NCBI RefSeq assembly: GCF_009909145.1
Contig: NZ_JAAAPJ010000001.1
Span: 806,001 to 870,000, forward strand
From: Corallococcus silvisoli
GTDB taxonomy: Bacteria > Myxococcota > Myxococcia > Myxococcales > Myxococcaceae
DNA: 64,000 nucleotides
Direction of reading: 5' to 3'
Each line of letters starts with the position of its first letter. The first letter of the stretch is position 1. The notes under the pieces were generated by a model. It saw only the letters and a list, made by a program, of their open reading frames with translations. It did not search any database and was not told where the DNA came from. Made by a program: the position numbers and the translations under genes. Positions 26,301 through 34,868 of the stretch are shown here, in pieces.

Positions 26301-27698
26301 CTAGCCGTTGGGGCACGCGGCGCCAGCGGTGAGCACGTCCGCGTCGTGGTGCACCCGCACCGCGCCGGATGCTTCCAGGTGGCGAACGAAGAAGGACCCG
26401 AAGACCTCCGCGTTGCCGCTCAGGTTGAGCGCGGCCTGGGGCGCGTAGAGGTTGCCGGCGAGCGTGCTGCCGGCGGAGATGTCCAGCGCCTGCGTGCCGG
26501 CCACGTAGACGCGCACGCGCGAGGGCAGGGCGGAGGAGCCCAGCGTGAGCTGGCCGGATACGAGGAATCCCCCCGCGAGGAACAGGTCCAGCTCTCCCGG
26601 GGGCTGCACGTCCACGGTGAGCGCTTCGAGCAGGTTCACGCCGCCGGGGATGAACAGCGCGGTGCGGCCTCGGATGCGCAGCGTGGCGTGGCCGGGGCCG
26701 GCGACGCGCGTGAGCACGAAGCGGCCACACGGGAGCTCCAGCACGCGCTCCCCGGTGACGTCCACGAGGGCCGCCGGGTCCAGTCCGATGGCGGCGTTGT
26801 CGTTGTCCACGGTGTGGTGGGCGATGAGCGCGCCCGGATCGAAGCGGGACGCGGCGTCGCACGCGCAGGGGACGACGGACGCGACGGGCTCGCGGCGCAG
26901 CTCGGCGGCCTGGGCCGGGCCGGGCGTGAACTCCGGGGGAAGGGTGAGCACGCCGCCCACGGTGAACGCCGCGAGGGACACGTCGCCGTTCACCCATGCA
27001 TCGCCGGCGACAGTGGCCGAGGTGCCGGGACCGGCGAGGGGGCCATTGCTGTGCAGGCTGCCTCCCACGGACAGGGGATTGCCGAGTTGAAGGCTGCCCA
27101 CCTGGAGTGAGCCGCCCACCGTGACGCGGTCGTTCGCGGCGAGGCCACCATTGACGCCCACGTCGCCGCCCGTGCCCCCGGGAGTGTAGGGGCCCACGGT
27201 GCTCCGGAACGCATCCGTGGCGAAGGGGGCGCTGAGCGACAGGCCCTCGCAGGAGCAGGCCGCGCGGCGGAACAGCGTCTGCGCGAGACGGCCGCTGCAC
27301 AGCAGGGGGCCCGCGGCGGGATCCCCCAAGAGGAGGGGCGGTCCACTGTTCGCGCAGTGCTCGGCCCAGGCGTCCGGGATGTCGCCTCCGGCATCTGGAG
27401 AATGCAGCGTGGCGACCGGATCGCTCACGGTGCATGCGGCGCTCAGCAGCGCGGCCCAGGGAAGGGCGCGTGCGAGGCCACGCTTCGTGGACGCGGCGTT
27501 CGTGCCGTGCTTCGCGGCCTCGAGCCTCGTGCCGAAGATGTGCAGGCCGAGCTTCGTGGAGGCGGCGCTCGCGCGATGCCTCGAGCCCGCGAGTCCCATG
27601 TCGAAGACGTGCGGGCCGAACTCCGTGCAGGGGAGGGCGCTTGGGGCCCGCCGTGAGCCTTCGGGCCGCATGCCGGTTGCGCGCATCCCGCGCATCAT
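26301..27698 (-). CDS. putative lipoprotein with DUF7305-like beta domain
   Basis: A 465-residue protein if read from the overlapping ATG at 27698. The C-terminal half ('ALFIPGGVNLLEALTVDV', 'VRVYVAGTQALDISAGSTLAGNLYAPQAALNLSGNAEVFGSFFVRHL') matches the right-handed, polymer-like domain I know as DUF7305, seen in myxobacterial surface proteins. A lipobox-like 'WAALLSAAC' appears only at about residue 88, after two 23-residue repeats, so the true start may be further downstream or the repeats may be an unusual leader. No good alternative ATG or GTG lies just before the hydrophobic stretch. It is the last gene of a four-gene overlapping operon. Confidence 0.65.
   Translation of the reverse strand: MMRGMRATGMRPEGSRRAPSALPCTEFGPHVFDMGLAGSRHRASAASTKLGLHIFGTRLEAAKHGTNAASTKRGLARALPWAALLSAACTVSDPVATLHSPDAGGDIPDAWAEHCANSGPPLLLGDPAAGPLLCSGRLAQTLFRRAACSCEGLSLSAPFATDAFRSTVGPYTPGGTGGDVGVNGGLAANDRVTVGGSLQVGSLQLGNPLSVGGSLHSNGPLAGPGTSATVAGDAWVNGDVSLAAFTVGGVLTLPPEFTPGPAQAAELRREPVASVVPCACDAASRFDPGALIAHHTVDNDNAAIGLDPAALVDVTGERVLELPCGRFVLTRVAGPGHATLRIRGRTALFIPGGVNLLEALTVDVQPPGELDLFLAGGFLVSGQLTLGSSALPSRVRVYVAGTQALDISAGSTLAGNLYAPQAALNLSGNAEVFGSFFVRHLEASGAVRVHHDADVLTAGAACPNG
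27478..27615 (-). repeat. 69-base tandem repeat at the lipoprotein gene 5' end
   Basis: Two diverged 69-base units (27478-27546 and 27547-27615) share CTTCGTGGA-GCGGCG and CGAAGA-GTGC blocks. A third, degenerate unit starts at 27616. The unit length is a multiple of three and codes 23-residue repeats ending 'AASTK'. Confidence 0.6.
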
Positions 27699-28498
27699 GG
27701 CGGCGACAACTCCCGCAGCCGACCGCGCGACGCGGCGCTCAGCGGCGAGTCGGGATGCAGCGCCAGGAACTCGCCCAGGGCCCGGGCCTCCGCCTCCGTA
27801 TCGCCCAGGGCCCGGTGCGCTTCCGCCACGCCGTGGCGGGCCTCCGGATCCAAGATGCCCCCGGGCTGCAACCGCACCGCGTCCTGGAACTGCCGCAAGG
27901 CCCCGCGCGCATCTCCCAGGTGCTCCAGCCGCAGCGCCCCCGAGGCCACTCGCGCGACGTACGCGGCCAGGGACGACGGCTCCGCGCGGATGACGCGCAG
28001 GTACAACCCTTCCGCGTCCCTCCACTTCCCCTCCGAGCGAAGCGCGTTCGCCTGCCGCAGCAGGTCCTCCGGCTTCGACGACTCGCGCACGGTGAGGGTC
28101 GGATGGGCGGGGTGGGGATGTTCGATGACGAAGGGCTCGGGCGGCGCCTGTCTGGGCAGCGGCACCGGCTCCAGCGTGGCGATGCGCGTCGGCTCGGGGA
28201 CGTGCGGCGTCAGCACCTCCGGCACGGGCCGCGCGGGCTGAGAGAAGTGCCACACGGCGGCGGCCGAGGCCCCGGCGAAGACGAGCGCCGCGCCCGTCAT
28301 CAACCAGACCGGAGGCCGCCTGCGCCCGCGAGGCCGCTCGGGCACGTCCTGCACGAGCGCCGCGTCCAGCGCCGCCTGCACGAGCGCGCTCGAGCGCTGC
28401 CGGGAGAGCCGCCGCGCCGGTCCACTGCCGTCGTCCAGCGGGCGCAGGAGGTCGTCCACGGGCTCCGCGTCACCGTCGTCGGGGGGCAGGGGACTCAT
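27695..28498 (-). CDS. TPR-containing membrane protein, probable regulator of adjacent sigma factor
   Basis: A 267-residue protein. A cytoplasmic, charged N-terminus (1-65) is followed by one transmembrane helix (about 66-87, 'VWLMTGAALVFAGASAAAVW'), a proline-rich linker, and tetratricopeptide-like repeats (about 135-260; 'LLRQANALRSEGKWRDAEGLYLRVIRAEPSS', 'GDARGALRQFQDAVRLQP'). Its start overlaps the sigma-gene stop by four bases (ATGA). The topology fits a membrane anti-sigma factor with a periplasmic TPR sensor, although no HX3CX2C motif is present. Confidence 0.72.
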   Translation of the reverse strand: MSPLPPDDGDAEPVDDLLRPLDDGSGPARRLSRQRSSALVQAALDAALVQDVPERPRGRRRPPVWLMTGAALVFAGASAAAVWHFSQPARPVPEVLTPHVPEPTRIATLEPVPLPRQAPPEPFVIEHPHPAHPTLTVRESSKPEDLLRQANALRSEGKWRDAEGLYLRVIRAEPSSLAAYVARVASGALRLEHLGDARGALRQFQDAVRLQPGGILDPEARHGVAEAHRALGDTEAEARALGEFLALHPDSPLSAASRGRLRELSPP

Positions 28499-29136
28499 GC
28501 CGTTTCCCCCTCTGGTCCTTCCGCGTCCGAGGCCAGCGCGCGCAGCGCGGTGCGTCCCAGGCGCAGCCGGCTGCGCACGGTCTCGAAGGGGACGCCCAGC
28601 TCCGTCGAAATCTCCTGCACGCTCAATTCCAGGACGTGGTGCAGCACCAGCGCGTGCCGCTGCTCCGTCGAAAGCCTGTCCAACAACGTCACCAGGTGCC
28701 GGCGATGCAGGTACTCGTCCGCCGGCGCTTCGTCGGACGGCACCGTCAGCAACTCCACCGGGTACTCACTGTAGCGGGCCTCGCGCCCGCGAGAACGCTT
28801 GAGCCACGCGAACGTGGTGCGCACCACCACCCGGTCCACCCAGCCGTGGAAGCGCCCCTCCCCGCGATAGGTGGGCAGGCCTCGCACCAGCGCGATCAGT
28901 GACTCCTGGGCGATGTCCTCCACGTCCGAGTCTCCCCGCACCAGGTAGCGCACCAGGTTGCGGACCCGGGGCAGCAGCTCCAGGAGCAGGGCTTCCGTCG
29001 CGGCGCGCTGACCCCGCACGGCCGCCGCCAACCGGGCGTCCTCCGCCTCCCGGGAGGCGACGGTCGCCTGTGAGCCCGAACTCCTCATGTCCCCCAGGGA
29101 GGGGGGCCGGCGCGAAAACGGGTCATCGGTGCTCAT
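28495..29136 (-). CDS. ECF RNA polymerase sigma factor
   Basis: A 213-residue sigma factor. Region 2 is 'VRNLVRYLVRGDSDVEDIAQESLIALVRGLPTYRGEGRFHGWVDRVVVRTTFAWLKR'. Region 4 is 'LDRLSTEQRHALVLHHVLELSVQEISTELGVPFETVRSRLRLGRTAL'. The ATG at 29136 overlaps the stop of the upstream gene by four bases; an internal ATG 48 bases later is an alternative. It is the second gene of a four-gene operon linked throughout by short overlaps, so one transcript should make all four proteins in fixed ratio. Confidence 0.88.
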   Translation of the reverse strand: MSTDDPFSRRPPSLGDMRSSGSQATVASREAEDARLAAAVRGQRAATEALLLELLPRVRNLVRYLVRGDSDVEDIAQESLIALVRGLPTYRGEGRFHGWVDRVVVRTTFAWLKRSRGREARYSEYPVELLTVPSDEAPADEYLHRRHLVTLLDRLSTEQRHALVLHHVLELSVQEISTELGVPFETVRSRLRLGRTALRALASDAEGPEGETA

Positions 29137-30233
29137 GGAAACATCACCATCCCCACTCCCAGCCGGGGCCGCACGGACCAGCCGTCCTCTCGAAGCACGA
29201 AGCCGCCCTCCACGGAGTAGCCCAGCCGCGGCCGCCCCAGGAGCACCTCCCCGGACAGCGCCGCCTCCAGCGCGAGCGCCGGTCCCAACCGCCACGCCAC
29301 CCGCACCGCCGGCCCCACGACGAACGCCGCCAGCAAGCGCGAGGGCGCCGGCTCCACGTCCTGGGACCGGGCCTCCGTGCGCCGCCAGAAGCCCGCCACA
29401 CCCGCCCCCAGTCCCACCGTCCCCTCCCAGCTCCCTGCGGTCGCGAAGGGCACGTCCGCCCACACCAGCGCCGCGCCCTGCCCCAGCTGGAGGTCCGTGT
29501 ACGCGTCGCGAAGGTGCACGGGCCGCGCCGCCAGCACCTGCGCGCGAAGCCGCAGCACCCGGCCCGCCCACCCCGCGCCCAGGGACAGGCCCTGCTGCCC
29601 CCCGGAGTGATACCCGTCCAGCGCGGCGTGCAGCCCCACCTGGAGGAACGCTCCCTCGGAGGAGGGCATCGGAGCCGCCACCACCGGAGCCGCCGCCACG
29701 GGGGCTGGAGCAGGCGGAGGCGTTGGCGGGGGCGGCTCCACGGGAGGTGGGGGTGGGGGCGCGACGAGCTCGCCCAGGGGCTCACCCGCGTCCACCGCGC
29801 GCAGCGCCGAGCGCACCGTCAGCGCCAGCGCCTCCGCGCCCACGGACCACGTCAGCGTCTTCGGCGCTCCCTCCACCCGCGCGGTCCGCACGAACAGGTG
29901 CCCCGTCCGCGGGGCCGCCACCGACACGCTGAGCTCCAGCCCGTCCCGCCTGAACCACAGCACCGCGCGAGCGTCCTGGCGCGCCGCCATCCGCTCCGCC
30001 TCGCGCCACGCCCCACCGGGGCTCATCTCCAGGGCGGGCCCCACCTCCACCTCGAACACCACCGGCAGGTCGCTGCTCTGTCCTCGCACCCGCTCCAGCA
30101 GTGCGCGGTCCTCGGCCGCCCCCACGCGCACGACGGCCCGCCACGGCCCGGCCGCCCACGCGGGGCTGCCCATGGCCAGCAACACGCCCAGCCCCACCAC
30201 GCGCTGCCACGCCACGACCTCCAACACGGACAT
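29133..30233 (-). CDS. exported protein with beta-barrel-like C-terminus, first gene of sigma operon
   Basis: A 366-residue protein with a signal peptide ending 'GSPAWA' (about residue 27). A roughly 125-residue globular part follows, then a proline-rich linker (about 158-190, 'PPPPPPVEPPPPTPPP'), then a C-terminal section of alternating hydrophobic strands ('GLSLGAGWAGRVLRLRAQVLAARP', 'AVRVAWRLGPALALEAALSGEVLLGRPRLG') ending in 'GVGMVMFP', typical of outer-membrane barrel proteins. I do not recognise the family. The stop overlaps the sigma start by four bases. It may be an envelope component or sensor connected with the sigma factor. Confidence 0.65.
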   Translation of the reverse strand: MSVLEVVAWQRVVGLGVLLAMGSPAWAAGPWRAVVRVGAAEDRALLERVRGQSSDLPVVFEVEVGPALEMSPGGAWREAERMAARQDARAVLWFRRDGLELSVSVAAPRTGHLFVRTARVEGAPKTLTWSVGAEALALTVRSALRAVDAGEPLGELVAPPPPPPVEPPPPTPPPAPAPVAAAPVVAAPMPSSEGAFLQVGLHAALDGYHSGGQQGLSLGAGWAGRVLRLRAQVLAARPVHLRDAYTDLQLGQGAALVWADVPFATAGSWEGTVGLGAGVAGFWRRTEARSQDVEPAPSRLLAAFVVGPAVRVAWRLGPALALEAALSGEVLLGRPRLGYSVEGGFVLREDGWSVRPRLGVGMVMFP

Positions 30234-30590
30234 GCGGTAAAACCTACCTTCCAGGGAATTCTTCTGGAAGCACCCCTCCGTGTGGATCGGCTGGCACCCC
30301 CTGGCGGGGACGCCAGGAGGGCGGAGCCCACCCTGCGCTGTCCTCCCGGGCCTGGCGCGGCTCCTCGCTGCTCCCGGGGTGGGGAAGTCTGCCCCCAGGC
30401 AGCGGATGTCTGTGTTTCACGCCGCGCCCGGCATCACCGCGCGGCCTCCAGCGTCCGGGTGTCTGTGTTTCACTTCCAGCGAAGTCCGAGCCCCCGCGAG
30501 ACATCCCTGGCGGGCAGGCGCCCTCGGGAAAGGCCTCCCGGAGGAATCCAGGCTTGCCACGGGCGCGGCGAACGCTCCTAATCGCACGCC
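30234..30590. other. 357-base divergent promoter region with paired 14-base repeats
   Basis: This lies between divergent genes. Two perfect copies of TGTCTGTGTTTCAC occur at 30407-30420 and 30460-30473, starting 53 bases apart, about five helical turns. They sit 117-184 bases before the MFS gene and are likely binding sites for a regulator. No coding capacity was recognised. Confidence 0.45.
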
Positions 30591-31859
30591 ATGGCACGCC
30601 TCCGGGATTTGCGCGCGGTCCTGAACCTCACCGTCCTCGTGGCGGGTCTGGGGTACTTCGTCGATCTCTTCGACATCACGTTGTTCGGCGTGGTGCGGGT
30701 CGCGTCGCTGAAGGACCTGGGCCTCACCGACCCCGCGGACATCCTCCAGAGCGGGCTCGTCATCTACAACGCGCAGATGGCGGGGATGATGGTGGGTGGC
30801 CTCTTCTGGGGCGTGCTCGGGGACCGGCGGGGGCGGCTGTCGGTGATGTTCGGCTCCATCCTCCTGTACTCGGTGGCGAACCTGCTGAACCCCTTCGTCT
30901 GGGACGTGCCCAGCTATGCCGTGTGCCGCTTCCTGGGCGGCCTGGGGCTCGCGGGCGAGCTGGGCGCGGCCATCACCCTGGTGGCGGAGTCCCTGCCGAA
31001 GGAGAAGCGCGGCCTGGGCACCACCGTCGTCGCCACGCTGGGCATGCTGGGCATCGTCGTCGCGGCGCTGGTCGCCCAGCACCTGCACTGGAAGGCGGCC
31101 TACGTCACGGGCGGCGTGCTGGGGCTCCTGCTCCTCTTCGCCCGCTTCAAGGTGTCCGAGTCCGCCCTCTTCGCCCAGAAGGCGGGCCCCGCGAAGGGCA
31201 ACGCGCTGCTGCTCTTCCAGGAGGGCCGCTTCCTGCGCTACCTGGGCTGCATCCTCGTGGGCGTGCCCATCTACTTCACCACGGGCATCCTCTTCGTCTT
31301 CGCGCCGGAGCTGACGGCGGGGCTCCACGTGCAGGGCACGGTGACGGCGGGCAACGCCATCCTCTTCGGCAGCATCGGCCTGACGCTGGGCGACCTGCTG
31401 TCGGGCGTGCTGAGCCAGTGGCTCCAGAGTCGCAAGCGCGCGGTGGGCTTCAGCCTGTGCGCGTGGTTCGCGCTGGTGCTCGTGTACGGGCTGATGCCGG
31501 GCCTCACGCCCACGCTTATCTACGTCTTGAGCTTCTTCATCGGCCTGACCGTGGGCTACTGGGCCATGCTGGTGACGATGGCGGCCGAGCAGTTCGGCAC
31601 CAACATCCGCGCCACGGTGGCGACGACGGTGCCCAACTTCGTGCGCGGCTCCGCGGTGCTCGCGGCCAGCGCCTTCGGCTACCTCAAGGGCCACCTCACC
31701 GTGGCGCACGCGGCGCTCGCCGTGGGCTCGGTGTGCTTCGTCCTGGCGCTCGTGGCGCTGTCTCGGCTGGCGGAGACCTTCCACCGCGACCTGGACTTCG
31801 TGGAGTCGTCGGACGCCGCCGCGGCGGGCGCGGACTCGCGGCCCGGCTCCGCGGGCTAG
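30591..31859 (+). CDS. MFS transporter
   Basis: A 422-residue integral membrane protein of the major facilitator superfamily with about twelve hydrophobic segments. The motif A equivalent is 'GGLFWGVLGDRRGRLSVMFGSI' (about 66-87). 'FLGGLGLAGELGAAITLVAESLPKEKRG' is typical of the sugar/organic-acid porter branch, as is 'AEQFGTNIRATVATT' in the C-half. The ATG at 30591 has only a weak ribosome-binding site. The paired 14-base repeats upstream may control it. The substrate is not predictable. Three bases separate it from the convergent lipoprotein gene. Confidence 0.87.
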   Translation: MARLRDLRAVLNLTVLVAGLGYFVDLFDITLFGVVRVASLKDLGLTDPADILQSGLVIYNAQMAGMMVGGLFWGVLGDRRGRLSVMFGSILLYSVANLLNPFVWDVPSYAVCRFLGGLGLAGELGAAITLVAESLPKEKRGLGTTVVATLGMLGIVVAALVAQHLHWKAAYVTGGVLGLLLLFARFKVSESALFAQKAGPAKGNALLLFQEGRFLRYLGCILVGVPIYFTTGILFVFAPELTAGLHVQGTVTAGNAILFGSIGLTLGDLLSGVLSQWLQSRKRAVGFSLCAWFALVLVYGLMPGLTPTLIYVLSFFIGLTVGYWAMLVTMAAEQFGTNIRATVATTVPNFVRGSAVLAASAFGYLKGHLTVAHAALAVGSVCFVLALVALSRLAETFHRDLDFVESSDAAAAGADSRPGSAG

Positions 31860-31862
31860 CCG

Positions 31863-33011
31863 TCAGCGAGGAGGCGGCGCCCGCAGGCGCCACGCGAGCA
31901 CCCGGCCGTCCAGGCCCAGCACGAACACCCGCGGCCCGCGCACCACCGGCCGCGTGCGCAGCGGCGTATCCGCGCGCACCGTGAACGCCTGCGTCCAGCC
32001 CGGGGCCTTGAGCGCGACCAGGCGGCCCTCGTGCCCGGACGTGGGCACCAGCAGCAGGTCCTCCAGCCCCACCTGCACCCGCCCCACCAGCGGGGAGGGC
32101 AGCTCCACCCGCGCGACCTCCCGGCCCTCGGAGGTGGACAGGCCCACCACCGACGAGGGCGCGGCCCCCAGCCACAGCGCGCCCAGCGCTCGGGCCGGAG
32201 GTCCCGTCACGCCGTCCGCGAAGGAGTGTTCCCAGCGCGTGCCGCCGTCCTTCACCGCCAGCGCCAGCACCCGCCCCGGGCGCGTGGCCACGAAGACGGT
32301 GTCGCGCTCCGAGTCCATCCCCACCACGTCCTTCACCGGCAGGGACCACCGCGCCGCGCCGCTCTCCGCGTCCAGCGCCCACACCCCGGCGTCGCCGAGC
32401 GCCACCACCAGCACCCCCTCCACCAGCACGGGCGCGGGCGGAGGCGAGGGCGCCACCCCGGGCACGGGCAGGGCGACCGCCGGGGCCCCGGCATCCCCTT
32501 CCGTTGCCCTGGGGGCCGCGGCCTGCTGGGGCTTCACCGCCGGCCGCTTCCAGCGCACCTGGCCGGAGTCCACCGCCAGGGCGCGCACCGAGCTGTCTGG
32601 AGCCACCAGGAAGACGGTGGTTCCGGCGCCATCCACCACCGGCGGCGTCAGCACGGGGGGCTCGCCTCCCAGGCGCCAGCGCTCCTTGCCATCCTCCAGC
32701 GCGAGGCAGACGACGTCGCCCACCACGTTGCCCGCGATGACCCCGTCGCCCGCGACGGCGGGGGCCACCGCCACCTCCCGGCCCAGCCGGGCGGTCCAGA
32801 CCGGTTGGCCCTCCCGGTCCAGGCGCAACACCGCGCCGGCCTCGTTGCCCAGCAGCACCCCGTCCGCCAGCGCCGTGAGCCCGGTCCGCGACGAGGCGTC
32901 GCTGGAGAACTGGAACGCCGGGTCCGCCGGGGACCGCTGGCACGCCATGACGGCGAGCGTCAACGTCAGGCAGGGTACCAGGAGCGGGCGTGGACAGGCG
33001 CGAGACGGCAT
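31863..33011 (-). CDS. PQQ-type beta-propeller lipoprotein (BamB-like)
   Basis: A 382-residue protein with a lipoprotein signal ('LTLTLAVMAC', cysteine at about residue 23). The body is a repeated beta-propeller of PQQ-like blades ('GAVLRLDREGQPVWTARLG', 'GDVVCLALEDGKERWRLGG', 'GVWALDAESGAARWSLPV', 'GRVLALAVKDGGTRWEHSF'). An Ala/Pro-rich insert lies at about 170-205. This resembles BamB of the outer-membrane assembly complex, but propeller lipoproteins are many and no Bam genes are adjacent, so the role is open. It is divergent from the adenosine deaminase gene. Confidence 0.8.
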   Translation of the reverse strand: MPSRACPRPLLVPCLTLTLAVMACQRSPADPAFQFSSDASSRTGLTALADGVLLGNEAGAVLRLDREGQPVWTARLGREVAVAPAVAGDGVIAGNVVGDVVCLALEDGKERWRLGGEPPVLTPPVVDGAGTTVFLVAPDSSVRALAVDSGQVRWKRPAVKPQQAAAPRATEGDAGAPAVALPVPGVAPSPPPAPVLVEGVLVVALGDAGVWALDAESGAARWSLPVKDVVGMDSERDTVFVATRPGRVLALAVKDGGTRWEHSFADGVTGPPARALGALWLGAAPSSVVGLSTSEGREVARVELPSPLVGRVQVGLEDLLLVPTSGHEGRLVALKAPGWTQAFTVRADTPLRTRPVVRGPRVFVLGLDGRVLAWRLRAPPPR

Positions 33012-33049
33012 GGTTTGGGAGAGGATGACGCAAGCGAGGAACTTCGACC

Positions 33050-34213
33050 ATGCCCACGATTCGTGAAGACGAAACCCCCAACGCCACCGGCATCCCTTCA
33101 TCCGCCCGGCGCTCGGACATCATCCCGCCCCCCACGCTGGCGGTGACCGAGGAGCTGCTCCACGCGCTCCCCAAGACGGACCTGCACTGCCACCTGGACG
33201 GGTCCATGCGGCTGAAGACCATCCTGGAGCTGGCCGAGGAGCAGAAGATCAAGCTCATGGCCGACACCGAGGACGGCCTCGCCCGGGCCATCCACATGGG
33301 CCAGGTGTGCAAGAGCCTGGAGGAGTACCTGGTCGCGTTCGACGTGACGCTCTCCGTCCTCCAGACCGCGGAGTCCCTCTACCGCGCCGCCTATGAGCTG
33401 GCCGTGGACGCCGCCGCGGAGAACGTGCGCTGGCTGGAGGTGCGCTACTCGCCCGCGCTGCACCTGCAGAAGGGCCTGAAGATGACCACCGTCATCGACT
33501 CCGTGCTGGAGGGCCTGCGCGCCGCCAAGCGCGAGACGGGCATCAAGTGCGCCGTCATCGTCTGCGGCATCCGCCACATCAACCCGCAGACGTCCATGCG
33601 GCTGGCGGAGCTCTCCGTCGCGTACAAGAACCGCGGCGTCGTCGGCTTCGACCTGGCGGGCGCGGAGGCCAGCTTCCCGGCCAAGGACCACCTGGACGCC
33701 TTCCGCCTCATCCTCAAGAACAACGTCAACTGCACCGCGCACGCCGGTGAGGCGTTCGGTCCGGAGTCCATCTCCCAGGCCATCCACTCCCTGGGCGCGC
33801 ACCGCATCGGCCACGGGACCCGGCTGCGCGAGGACGGGGACCTGCTCAACTACGTCAACGACCACCGCATCCCCATGGAGGTCTGCCCGTCCTCCAACGT
33901 CCAGACGGGCGCGGTGTCCTCCCTGGATTCGCACCCGCTCAAGTTCTACTTCGACTACGGCCTGCGCGTGACCATCAACACCGACAACCGCCTCATCACC
34001 GACACCACGGTGACGAAGGAGCTGTGGCTGGCGCACCGCCAGCTGGGCCTGTCGCTGGAGGACCTCACCACCGTCATCGTCTCCGGCTTCAAGAGCGCCT
34101 TCATGCCGTTCCGGGAGAAGCAGGACATGCTGCGGCAGGTGAACCAGGAGATCGCCACCACGCTCGCCGCGTTCGAGAAGCGCCCCGTCGCGGCCATGCG
34201 TCAGCCGGCCTGA
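33050..34213 (+). CDS. add: adenosine deaminase
   Basis: A 387-residue zinc enzyme converting adenosine (or a related purine nucleoside) to inosine and ammonia in purine salvage. Metal and catalytic residues are visible: 'KTDLHCHLDGS' (HxH), 'HAGEAFG' with the catalytic Glu, 'GAHRIGHGTRL', 'EVCPSSNVQTGAV' and 'INTDNRLITDTTV' with the final Asp. The first 35 residues are an extra tail. ATG 33050 follows GAGGAA at a suitable distance. Some family members act on adenine or aminofutalosine, so nucleoside specificity is inferred from the overall pattern. Confidence 0.9.
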   Translation: MPTIREDETPNATGIPSSARRSDIIPPPTLAVTEELLHALPKTDLHCHLDGSMRLKTILELAEEQKIKLMADTEDGLARAIHMGQVCKSLEEYLVAFDVTLSVLQTAESLYRAAYELAVDAAAENVRWLEVRYSPALHLQKGLKMTTVIDSVLEGLRAAKRETGIKCAVIVCGIRHINPQTSMRLAELSVAYKNRGVVGFDLAGAEASFPAKDHLDAFRLILKNNVNCTAHAGEAFGPESISQAIHSLGAHRIGHGTRLREDGDLLNYVNDHRIPMEVCPSSNVQTGAVSSLDSHPLKFYFDYGLRVTINTDNRLITDTTVTKELWLAHRQLGLSLEDLTTVIVSGFKSAFMPFREKQDMLRQVNQEIATTLAAFEKRPVAAMRQPA

Positions 34214-34223
34214 CGCTCCGCCA

Positions 34224-34269
34224 CGCCCCTTTCTGTCGCCTGGGAATCCGCCGGGCGACAAAAGGGGCG
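34224..34269 (+). terminator. strong stem-loop after add
   Basis: Left arm 34224-34240 and right arm 34254-34269 pair over about 16 bases with one small bulge (CGCCCCTTT and GTCGCC blocks). The loop is 13 bases. It begins ten bases after the add stop and is the most stable hairpin in this neighbourhood. No long T-run follows. Confidence 0.65.
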
Positions 34270-34324
34270 CGGTGTCTGGCTTTTGGCTGGCGCGCGCGGC
34301 CTGGGGCTGGGTGGAATGCGCGCC

Positions 34325-34798
34325 ATGGACGAAACCCCAGGCCTTCCCCCGACGCCGGAGTCCGAACTCTTTCGCGCCAAGGCGGCTCGGGACCTCTCCG
34401 TCCCCGCCATCCTGATGATGGTGATGGGCGGCATCTGGGTGCTGTATTCGCTCTTCGGCATGCTGGCGCAGGCGGACACCGCCTCGCAGATGGCGGCCCT
34501 CGACAAGGTGCTGTCTCAGTACCCGCCCGACCTCCAGGAGAAGCTGCGCGGCTTCGTCGCCTACTCCAGCGCGCCGGGCTTCCGGGTCCTGACCCAGGTC
34601 CCCATCCTCGTGCTCAACGGGCTGGTGGTCTTCGGTGCCTGGAAGATGAAGAACCTCCAGAGCTACGGGCTGGCCATGACCGCCGCCATCCTGTGCTGCA
34701 TCCCGTGCTGCGGCCCCTGCTGCTGCCTGGGGCTCATCCCGGGCATCTGGTCGCTCATCCTCCTCAACCGCCCGGACGTGAAGGCCGCCTTCACCTGA
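34325..34798 (+). CDS. small membrane protein with cysteine-rich helix
   Basis: A 157-residue protein with two or three transmembrane helices (about 25-50, 95-115 and 120-150). The last helix pair contains an unusual cysteine cluster 'ILCCIPCCGPCCCLG'. I do not know the family beyond similarity to generic small DUF4064-like membrane proteins. ATG 34325 is preferred over ATG 34283 because the added residues are low-complexity. It is convergent with glgC, 70 bases apart. Confidence 0.6.
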   Translation: MDETPGLPPTPESELFRAKAARDLSVPAILMMVMGGIWVLYSLFGMLAQADTASQMAALDKVLSQYPPDLQEKLRGFVAYSSAPGFRVLTQVPILVLNGLVVFGAWKMKNLQSYGLAMTAAILCCIPCCGPCCCLGLIPGIWSLILLNRPDVKAAFT

Positions 34799-34868
34799 GG
34801 ACCCCGTCGCGCGTGGGGCGCCCCGGCCCGATGTCCGCCGGGAGCGCCCGCCGCGTGCGGCCCTCCGC

